A DNA stretch of 64,000 nucleotides from Streptomyces sp. ISL-12 (GTDB taxonomy: Bacteria > Actinomycetota > Actinomycetes > Streptomycetales > Streptomycetaceae): positions 27,164-91,163 of the forward strand of contig NZ_JAGGOO010000042.1 in NCBI RefSeq assembly GCF_018614415.1. The letters are read 5' to 3'. The notes under the pieces were generated by a model. It was given only the letters and a program-made list of their open reading frames with translations. It did not search any database and had not been told where the DNA came from. Both the position numbers and the translations under genes were made by a program. This document shows, piece after piece, positions 57,992 through 64,000 of the stretch (position 1 is the stretch's first letter; the number at the start of each line of letters is the position of its first letter).

Positions 57992-59061
57992 CACCGGTCC
58001 GACGGGTTCGAGGTCAGCACGGCCACGGCGGTGTCGTCCCGCACCGGACGCGCCGGGCTGCTGGCGTCGCGCACGGTCACCGCGGCCGTGACGGCGGGGT
58101 CGACGCAGGGGCGGCACGTCTCGGGCGGCGGCGTCCAGCGGCTGGGCAGGCCGTCGCTGTGCAGGATGAGCAGGTGGTCGTCGCCCCAGACTGCCTCCTC
58201 CTCGCGCAGGGTCCCCGGCCGGTGCACCCCGACGATCCCGGGCCGGGACACCAGCGGGCGCCACACCCCGGCCGCGCACAGCCGCGCCCCCACGTTGCCG
58301 ATCCCGGCGAACCGCAGCCGCCCGGCCCGCAGATCGACCTGGGCCACCGCGACGGCCGCCCCCCGGGTACCGCGCAGCGCCCCGTCCAGCCGACGCAGCG
58401 CCTCGGCGGGCGGCAGCCCGGCCGACGCGCGCAGGGCGTCGGCGGCGGCCGTGGAGGCGAGGGCCGCCTCCGGGCCGTGGCCCAGCCCGTCCGCCAGCAT
58501 CAGCGTCACCCGGTCCCCGGACCGCACCCACGCCCAGGCGTCCCCCGAGTACTCCGCCCCGCCGAACGGCACGTTCACCCCGCCCGCCCGGACCCCGGCC
58601 GTCAGCCCCGGGGCGTCCGGGCCGGCGCCCGTCCGGGGCAGCGCGGCGCCGACCCGGGCCAGCGCCACCGTGCCCCGGCCCGGGACACTGTGCAGCTCGA
58701 AGTGGCCGGCGATCCGCCGGCAGGTGCCCAGGCCCGCGCCGAGCGACCCCGCGGTGGAGAACCCGTCGCGCAGCGCCTCGGCCACGTCGGCGATGCCCGG
58801 GCCGTGGTCGATCGCCGCGATCTGCACCACCGGGTCCGCGTCCCGGCCGGCTGCCAGCACGGGCGGCGCCACGACGTCGATGAGGACCCGGCCGCCGCCC
58901 GCGTGCTTGAGCAGATTGGTGGCCAGCTCGGTGGCGACCAGCGCCGCCACCGCGGTGCGCGGCTCGTCCAGCGAGGCGGCGGCGGCCGCGTGCTCGGCCG
59001 CGACCCGGGCGTCGCGCACCCGGGTCGAGTCGTGCACCGGCACCTCCCACACGCGCGGCAT
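57991..59061 (-). CDS. RsbT-like kinase fused to an RsbX-like PP2C phosphatase
   Basis: A 356-residue protein. Residues about 1-140 form a HATPase_c domain (ALVATELATNLLKHAGGG, DHGPGIADVAEALRDGFSTAGSLGAGLGTCRRIA), and about 150-356 a compact SpoIIE/PP2C domain (LMLADGLGHGPEAALAS, AGIGNVGARL, LLILHSDGLPSRW). Kinase-like and phosphatase activities in one chain suit a switch that resets the stressosome. It starts directly after the RsbT stop and its stop overlaps the next phosphatase start. Confidence 0.87.
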   Translation of the reverse strand: MPRVWEVPVHDSTRVRDARVAAEHAAAAASLDEPRTAVAALVATELATNLLKHAGGGRVLIDVVAPPVLAAGRDADPVVQIAAIDHGPGIADVAEALRDGFSTAGSLGAGLGTCRRIAGHFELHSVPGRGTVALARVGAALPRTGAGPDAPGLTAGVRAGGVNVPFGGAEYSGDAWAWVRSGDRVTLMLADGLGHGPEAALASTAAADALRASAGLPPAEALRRLDGALRGTRGAAVAVAQVDLRAGRLRFAGIGNVGARLCAAGVWRPLVSRPGIVGVHRPGTLREEEAVWGDDHLLILHSDGLPSRWTPPPETCRPCVDPAVTAAVTVRDASSPARPVRDDTAVAVLTSNPSDR

Positions 59062-59505
59062 TCAGAACTCCTCACGCGGCCTGGGAGGCCGACCGGTCCA
59101 GGACGTCACCCGGACCGTCGTACCGGCGCCCGGGGCGCTCTCGATCGCGAACTCGTGCACCAGGCGGCGTGCCCCGCCCAGGCCCATGCCCAGTCCGCCG
59201 CCGGAGGTGTAGCCGTCGCTGAGCGCCTGCTCCACGTCCGCGATGCCCGGCCCCTGGTCGCTGAAGACCAGCCGCAGCCCGTGCGCGGAGCCGTCGACGA
59301 GGTGCTGCGACTCCATCGTGCCGCCACCGCCGTACACCAGGGTGTTGCGGGCCAGTTCGCTGGCCGCGGTCACCAGCTTGGTCTGGTCCACCAGGCCGAA
59401 GCCGAGCTGGGCGGCGGCCTGCCGCACGTGCTGGCGCACCCACATCAGATCCAGGTCCGAACGGATCGGCAGGCGGGCCTCGACGCCCGCTGCCGTGCCC
59501 ATCAC
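59062..59505 (-). CDS. rsbT: RsbT-type anti-sigma regulatory kinase
   Basis: A 147-residue HATPase_c protein of the RsbT group: LVTAASELARNTLVYGGGG (N box), FSDQGPGIADVEQALSDGYTSGGGLGMGLGGARRLVHEF (G box). In partner switching RsbT is held by RsbS/RsbR, phosphorylates them under stress and then activates a phosphatase. The GTG start overlaps the RsbS stop by GTGA; the in-frame ATG next to it is an alternative. Confidence 0.9.
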   Translation of the reverse strand: MMGTAAGVEARLPIRSDLDLMWVRQHVRQAAAQLGFGLVDQTKLVTAASELARNTLVYGGGGTMESQHLVDGSAHGLRLVFSDQGPGIADVEQALSDGYTSGGGLGMGLGGARRLVHEFAIESAPGAGTTVRVTSWTGRPPRPREEF

Positions 59506-59921
59506 GGACGCTCCGGGCGCGGGGCGCCGGGACGGGCGGACGGGACGGGCACGTCCAGCAGCTCCATGGCCGCCTCGGTGCTGAGCGCGGTGTGCAGCCC
59601 GGGCAGCGTCAGACCCAGCTCCACCAGGGTGATCGCGACCGCGGGCCGCATGCCGACGATCACGGTCCGGGCGGCCAGCAGACTCGACTGGGCGGCGATC
59701 TCGGCCAGCACCCGGCCGAGGAAGGAGTCGACGATCTCCACGCCGGAGATGTCGATGACCACACCGGTGGCCCCGCTGGCCACCACCGTCTCGGAGAGGT
59801 CCTGCTGGAGCTGCTGGGCGGTGCTGTCGTGCAGGTCTCCCTGGAGGGTGACGAGCAGGACCTGCCCCAGCCTGAGCACCGGGACGTGTCCGGCGGAGGG
59901 GCCGGAGAAGGCCTGGCTCAC
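59502..59921 (-). CDS. rsbS: RsbS-type STAS domain stressosome scaffold protein
   Basis: A 139-residue STAS protein: VPVLRLGQVLLVTLQGDLHDSTAQQLQQDLSETVV and IDISGVEIVDSFLGRVLAEIA, in which the Ser of VDSFLGR is the phosphorylation site of RsbS. It should form the stressosome core with RsbR and sequester RsbT. The GTG start overlaps the rsbR stop by GTGA. An Arg/Pro-rich tail of about 15 residues is additional. Confidence 0.9.
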   Translation of the reverse strand: MSQAFSGPSAGHVPVLRLGQVLLVTLQGDLHDSTAQQLQQDLSETVVASGATGVVIDISGVEIVDSFLGRVLAEIAAQSSLLAARTVIVGMRPAVAITLVELGLTLPGLHTALSTEAAMELLDVPVPSARPGAPRPERP

Positions 59922-60817
59922 CGCTGGTCCGTACCGTTCGGCGAGGTGTTGAAGATGCCGGCGCCCAGCTTGTGCAGCGCGTAGCCCAGCGCGTCGGCGA
60001 GGCCGGCGCGGGTGATCACCCCGCCCAGGTCCAGGCCGAGGTGGACGATGGTCTGCGCGATCGCCGGGCGGATGCCGGAGACGATGCACTCCGCGCCCAT
60101 CAGCCGGGCCGCCTGGACCGTCTTCATCAGGTGCTGGGCCACCAGCGAGTCGACCGTCGGCACCCCGGTGATGTCCAGGATCGCGTACCGCGCCTGCTGC
60201 TCGACGATGGCCTCCAGCAGCGTCTCCATCACCACCTGGCTGCGGGCGCTGTCCAGCGTCCCGATCAGCGGGACCGCCACGATGCCGTCCCACAGCTTGA
60301 TGACCGGCGTGGCCACCTCCATCAGCTGCAGGCGCTGCCGGTCGATGAGGGCCTGCCCCTCGCTCAGCGCGGTCTGCATGACCAGGACCCGCAGGGTGCC
60401 CATGAGCACGCTCAGCGTGGTCGTACAGGCCCGGGCGTGGTCGGCCGGGGCGTCCCGCAGGTCCTCCAGGAGCAGGTTCTCCACGGGCGGACGCAGCGAC
60501 GCCAGTTCGCTGGAGATCTGCCCGGTGCTCAGACCGGCCCGGGAACGGGCCGCGGCCATCCGCCCCAACTGCTCCCGTACGGGAGCGAATCCGGCGGCGT
60601 CCGGGTCCTCCACCCGCGCCACGTCCGCGACCTCGGCCAGGGCGTCGACCACGGCCCTGCCCGCCTCCACCGCCTCGTCCCGCGAGACCGTGAACACGGC
60701 CCGGAACAGGGGCTCGTCCGCCCAGCGCTGCGCGATCTGCTCGCGACGACCGCGCAGGAAGTCGCGGACCTCACCGGTCGGCGTTCCGGGCGTTGTGTCC
60801 ACTGCGTGCTCCGGCAC
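59918..60817 (-). CDS. rsbR: RsbR-type stressosome sensor
   Basis: A 299-residue protein: a helical N-terminal sensor-type domain (about 10-160, RsbR_N/non-haem globin-like) and a C-terminal STAS domain (about 165-285; VPLIGTLDSARSQVVMETLL, LDITGVPTVDSLVAQHLMKTVQAARLMGAECIVSGIRPAIAQTIVHLG) with Thr and Ser in the TGVPTVDS loop as phosphorylation sites. It is the first gene of the operon. GTG 60817 was chosen because GAGGAG lies 8 bases upstream; a GTG three codons earlier has its ribosome-binding site overlapping. Confidence 0.88.
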   Translation of the reverse strand: MPEHAVDTTPGTPTGEVRDFLRGRREQIAQRWADEPLFRAVFTVSRDEAVEAGRAVVDALAEVADVARVEDPDAAGFAPVREQLGRMAAARSRAGLSTGQISSELASLRPPVENLLLEDLRDAPADHARACTTTLSVLMGTLRVLVMQTALSEGQALIDRQRLQLMEVATPVIKLWDGIVAVPLIGTLDSARSQVVMETLLEAIVEQQARYAILDITGVPTVDSLVAQHLMKTVQAARLMGAECIVSGIRPAIAQTIVHLGLDLGGVITRAGLADALGYALHKLGAGIFNTSPNGTDQR

Positions 60818-60985
60818 CTGTTTCACTCCTCATCCGCAACTGCGTCGCGCGAACCGTTGCGGCAACGGGCCGGCGACGTGACTCTGCCGGGCGACAACTG
60901 TAACCACCCGCCGACCTCGTACGACACCTCGTGCGGCAGCTCGCCGGACGGCCGGCGCGAGCCGCGGCCGGGCGAGCGGCGCCGG

Positions 60986-61402
60986 TCAGCCGCCGTGCTC
61001 CCGCTCCCCGTCCTGCTCCCCGTCCCGTCCGGCGGCGGCCCCTTCGTCGACGAGGGCGAGCGCGTCCTCCACGCTCTCCGAGACGGGGACCGTGATGCTG
61101 ACGCCGGTGAGGTCCAATATGCGGCGCACCGCGGAGGTGGGCCGGATGATGTGCACGCTGCCCGGCAGGTCCCGGGCCTCCTGGTAGACCCGCAGGATGA
61201 TGTTCATGCCGGAGGAGTCCATGAACGGCACCGCCGACAGGTCGAGCAGGAAGTGCCGCCGGCCGTGGTGGAGCTGGTTGGCCAGGTGGTGCTGGAACTC
61301 CGTCGCGGTGTCGACGTCCAGGTAACCCTCGACGGTGAGCAGCGCCACGTCCTGCCGGGGCAGGGTCACCTCGACGGACAGCGGATTCTGGGCAATGGGC
61401 AC
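60986..61402 (-). CDS. STAS domain anti-sigma factor antagonist (RsbV/BldG-like)
   Basis: A 138-residue protein: LSVEVTLPRQDVALLTVEGYLDVDTATEFQHHLANQLHH and LLDLSAVPFMDSSGMNIILRVYQEA; Ser in MDSSGM is the expected phosphorylation site. The C-terminal 20 residues are charged (AAAGRDGEQDGEREHGG). It should bind an RsbW-like kinase. GTG 61402 was chosen for GGAGGTACAC directly before it; upstream in-frame starts were rejected. A SigB-type promoter candidate lies 35 bases upstream. It is 168 bases from rsbR, in the same direction. Confidence 0.87.
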   Translation of the reverse strand: MPIAQNPLSVEVTLPRQDVALLTVEGYLDVDTATEFQHHLANQLHHGRRHFLLDLSAVPFMDSSGMNIILRVYQEARDLPGSVHIIRPTSAVRRILDLTGVSITVPVSESVEDALALVDEGAAAGRDGEQDGEREHGG

Positions 61403-61436
61403 GTGTACCTCCATCAGATGCGGACAGCCAGGCCGG

Positions 61437-61461
61437 TTACCCCCGTGAGTCACTTCGATGC
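61437..61461 (-). promoter_or_regulatory. SigB-type promoter candidate upstream of orphan STAS gene
   Basis: Minus strand: GCAT (61461-61458), 15 bases, GGGTAA (61442-61437). GCAT matches the -35 tetramer before the sigL-like and ssgC-like genes, and GGGTAA the SigF-type -10. The predicted start point is about 28 bases before GTG 61402. Confidence 0.5.
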
Positions 61462-61608
61462 GTGCCCTTTCCGGGGCGCGCGGGTGATCAAGATCTCATC
61501 GCATGCCAGGTCCCCCTCGTCCGCGGCGTCCTCACCGCGCACGCGCGCATACCCGCTGCCGCGCCCTTCATGCCTGCCGGACGGGCAGCGGGTACACGCG
61601 CGCCGGGC

Positions 61609-64000
61609 TCACGCGAGGCGGACGCCCACCAGACAGGTGTCGTCGTCCGTGTCCGACCTGCTGTAGGTGAGCAGGCGGTCCAGCTGCTGGTCCAGCGTGG
61701 TCGGCGCGGTCCGTACGGTGGTCAGCAACTGGCTCAGCGACTCCTCCACGGAACGGTCCCGCCGCTCGACCAGACCGTCCGTGTACATCAACAGGGTGTC
61801 GTCGGCGGCCAGTTGCGTCTCGGCCTCCTCGTACCGGGCCTCCGGGACCGCGCCCAGCAGCATGCCCTTGACCAGCGGCAGCGGCGCCGCCGACCCGTCC
61901 CGCACCAGCACCGGCGGCAGATGGCCCGCCCGGGCCCAGCGCAGGGTGCGCCGGGTGGGGTCGTACAGACCGCACACCGCCGTCGCGGTCACCCCGCCGG
62001 TCAGATGGTGCGCCACGATGTTCAGCCAGGACAGCAGCTGGCCCGGGCCCGCCCCGGTCACCGCCAGGCCGCGCAGCGCGTTGCGCAGGACCACCATGGT
62101 GGTCGCGGCCTCTATGCCGTGCCCGGCCACGTCGCCCACGCACAGCAGCACCAGCCGGTTCGGCAGCACCACCGCGTCGTACCAGTCGCCGCCCACCAGC
62201 TGCTCGGTCTCCGCGGGCCGGTAGCGGACGGCGACCTGGAGGCCGTCCATCCGCAGCGGCGCCTGCGCGGGCGGCATGATGGCGTGCTGCAGCTGCAGGG
62301 TCAGCCGGTTGCGTTCGCTGGCCTGCTGCTCGGTGTGGGCGAGCTGGTCCCGGGTGGCGGCCAGCGCCACCTCGGTCCAGTGCTGCGCCGAGATGTCCTG
62401 GCAGGCGCCGCGCAGCATCAGCAGCCGGTCGTCGGTGTCCAGGACCGGCTCGGCCACCACCCGGATGTGCCGGGTCACGCCGTCCGGCCGGGCCAGCCGG
62501 AACGCCGCCGAGGCCGGCCGCCGGTGGTGCATCAGGGTGCGCAGGAACCGGCCGATGGTGACGGCGTCGTCCGGGTGGGCGTGGGCCGGCAACTGCTCCA
62601 GCGGCACCGGGGTGCTCGTCTCCGGACGCCCGTACAGGTCGAACAGCTGCCCGTTCCAGGTGATCTCGCCGGTCAGCAGGTTCTCCTCGAACCCGCCGAT
62701 GCGCCCGAGCCGCTGGGCGTGCTGGAGCAGGCTGGCCAGCCGCGCCGTCTCGTCCTCGATGCGCCAGATCAGCAGGACGGCGTTGCCGTGCCGGCTGATG
62801 CTGATGTCCGCGACCGCCGACAGCGCGACCTGGTCGACGAGGGCGGTCAGGTTCATCCGGTGCGCCCGGAACGGCTCCCCGGTGGCGTACACCCGCTCCA
62901 CGTTCTGGAACAGTGCGCTGTCCCCGGCGGCCATCGGGTACGCCTGGAGCAGCAGCGCGCCGTTCACCACGGCACGGGGCCGCCCCGCCGGGTCCAGGAA
63001 GCGGTCGTTGACGTGCTGGATGAGGAAGTCGGCCAGGCTCCCGGAGTCGTCCAGGTGGGGCACCAGGACCAGGGCCGGGTCGTGCAGTCCGTCGGCCAGG
63101 TCCATCAGCTCCGCCGCGTCCGGCAGCACCCGCGGCTCCAGCCCGGCGCCCGGCACCGGTACGCGCGTCTCCAGCGTGTGCGCGCACAGCTCGGCCAGCG
63201 CCTCCACCTGCCGGACGACCTGCGGGGGCTGCGGGGCCAGCGGCACCGGCCAGGCGATCTCCAGGACGCCGTGCACCCGCCCGCCGGTCCCCGCGGGCAG
63301 CGCCACCCGGCCGCCCCGGGGGTACTGGTGCCGGCCGAGGCTGGGCAGCCCGGTGTCCGCCAGCGAGGTGATCCACCGCCCGTCCCGGCCGGTCAGGCCA
63401 GAGCGGGCCACCGTCGCGACGTCCGGCGGCACGTACCGCCAGCGGGCCGCTTCGGCGGGGGAGAAGCCAGCGCTGCCGGCCAGGGTGAGCGAGCCGTCGG
63501 AGCCCGCCGCCCAGATCGCCACGGCCACCGCGCCCAGCGGCCGCAGCGCCTGCTCCAGCAGGGCGTCGGCGACGGCCTGGGTGTCGTCGGCGGCCAGCGC
63601 CCCGCTCTCGGCGGCCCGCAGCCGCACCGCGGCCGACTCCGCCGCCTGCTCGTCCTCGGCCTCGGCGGCGGCGGTGGCCGCCAGGAAGGCGTCGGTCACC
63701 TCCGACATCCGGTCCCGGGCGGCCTGGTTGATGACGTCCACCGCGAACTCCAGCGGCGTCACCTGGGCCTGCTCGGCCAGCTCGGCGAGCTGCCGGGCGG
63801 CCTGCGCCGGGCCGCAGCCGAGCCGTTCGACCAGGATGCCCTTGGCCAGTTCGATCAGGGCGCGTCCCTCGGCCTCCGCCTGGGCCCGGCTCACCTCGCG
63901 GCTGAGCCGCTCCACGGTGGCCGCCAGCCGGCCCACGGGCGACCCGGCGGAGACGCCCACGAGGTCGCCCACGAAGTCACCGACGGGTCCGTCGGGTCCG
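61609..64000 (-). CDS. Multidomain PP2C phosphatase with ANTAR, GAF and PAS domains, 5' end at window edge
   Basis: At least 787 residues. Domains in order: an ANTAR-like segment (about 28-85; ALIELAKGILVERLGCGPAQAARQLAELAEQAQ), a coiled/helical part, a GAF domain (about 125-280), two PAS-like domains (about 300-410 and 430-530; NDRFLDPAGRPRAVVNG, HPDDAVTIGRFLRTLM) and a SpoIIE phosphatase domain (about 545-787; GGDWYDAV, GDVAGHGIEAATTMVVLRNALRG, MYTDGLVERRD). The frame stays open to base 64000 with no clear start, so the N-terminus may lie outside. An RNA-binding ANTAR element fused to a phosphatase is a notable combination. Confidence 0.85.
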   Translation of the reverse strand, partial: GPDGPVGDFVGDLVGVSAGSPVGRLAATVERLSREVSRAQAEAEGRALIELAKGILVERLGCGPAQAARQLAELAEQAQVTPLEFAVDVINQAARDRMSEVTDAFLAATAAAEAEDEQAAESAAVRLRAAESGALAADDTQAVADALLEQALRPLGAVAVAIWAAGSDGSLTLAGSAGFSPAEAARWRYVPPDVATVARSGLTGRDGRWITSLADTGLPSLGRHQYPRGGRVALPAGTGGRVHGVLEIAWPVPLAPQPPQVVRQVEALAELCAHTLETRVPVPGAGLEPRVLPDAAELMDLADGLHDPALVLVPHLDDSGSLADFLIQHVNDRFLDPAGRPRAVVNGALLLQAYPMAAGDSALFQNVERVYATGEPFRAHRMNLTALVDQVALSAVADISISRHGNAVLLIWRIEDETARLASLLQHAQRLGRIGGFEENLLTGEITWNGQLFDLYGRPETSTPVPLEQLPAHAHPDDAVTIGRFLRTLMHHRRPASAAFRLARPDGVTRHIRVVAEPVLDTDDRLLMLRGACQDISAQHWTEVALAATRDQLAHTEQQASERNRLTLQLQHAIMPPAQAPLRMDGLQVAVRYRPAETEQLVGGDWYDAVVLPNRLVLLCVGDVAGHGIEAATTMVVLRNALRGLAVTGAGPGQLLSWLNIVAHHLTGGVTATAVCGLYDPTRRTLRWARAGHLPPVLVRDGSAAPLPLVKGMLLGAVPEARYEEAETQLAADDTLLMYTDGLVERRDRSVEESLSQLLTTVRTAPTTLDQQLDRLLTYSRSDTDDDTCLVGVRLA

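Noticed and set aside
54638..59212. A 1524-codon open frame on the plus strand
   Set aside because: It runs antisense to the NADH dehydrogenase and rsb operon genes, has no domain resemblance and is an expected shadow frame in very GC-rich coding DNA.
1..64000. tRNA, rRNA, CRISPR arrays, insertion sequences, phage integrase or attachment sites
   Set aside because: No cloverleaf-like gene with a T-loop consensus, no regularly spaced repeats, no transposase or integrase motif was seen on either strand.

Overview
The window is chromosomal DNA of a Streptomyces species. Evidence is the very high GC with third-position GC bias, frequent GTG and TTG starts, and lineage-typical families: a long chaplin with a class E sortase signal, an SsgA-like protein, a WhiB-like protein, a streptophobe membrane protein, a PopR/ClpP3/ClpP4 locus and several SigB-type sigma factors with RsbW-like kinases. 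Gene content and order resemble, from memory, the chpB - chiF - sigL - popR/clpP4/clpP3 - ssgC - sigM stretch of the S. coelicolor right arm. Gene symbols taken from that resemblance are inferences. No tRNA, rRNA, CRISPR array, insertion sequence or phage gene was seen.

Layout. 1-7.5 kb: end of an asparagine synthetase, a secreted tripeptidyl-aminopeptidase, a long chaplin, a nucleoside deaminase, small membrane proteins and a GH19 chitinase behind DasR-like repeats. 7.4-16.1 kb: a VOC/adenosine deaminase pair behind a large inverted repeat, a LysR/aldo-keto reductase pair, an ECF41 sigma factor with its divergent carboxymuconolactone decarboxylase-family target, a streptophobe protein and a PRC-barrel operon. 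16.2-19.7 kb: RsbW-like protein, SigL-like sigma factor, PopR-like regulator and two clpP genes. 19.7-31.8 kb: mostly single metabolic genes, an SsgC-like protein and a TerD protein fused to two CAP domains. 31.9-35.4 kb: a tightly overlapping operon of a response-regulator/thioredoxin-reductase-like fusion, a histidine kinase with a cyclic-nucleotide-binding domain, and a UBP zinc finger cut by an in-frame TGA. 35.5-49 kb: universal stress protein, DUF4032, a decayed PhzF gene, AlkB with an SOS-like box, a flavin dehydrogenase, a WhiB-like protein, the LysG/LysE pair, an MFS exporter and an Orn/Lys/Arg decarboxylase. 49-64 kb: RsbW-like protein, SigM-like sigma factor, DUF1206, a FUSC protein, a type II NADH dehydrogenase, and an RsbR-RsbS-RsbT-phosphatase-phosphatase operon flanked by an extra STAS protein and an ANTAR/PAS/PP2C protein.

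The unifying theme is general stress and development control: two SigB-type sigma factors, two RsbW-like kinases, a stressosome-type partner-switching operon, several STAS and PP2C proteins, stress membrane proteins and Clp proteolysis. Four start-proximal sequences (upstream of the sigL-like, SRPBCC, ssgC-like and orphan STAS genes) fit the SigB-type promoter pattern GNNT-N14-16-GGGTA, which ties part of the window into one candidate regulon. The most system-like novelty is the RR-flavoenzyme / CNBD-kinase / UBP-finger operon.
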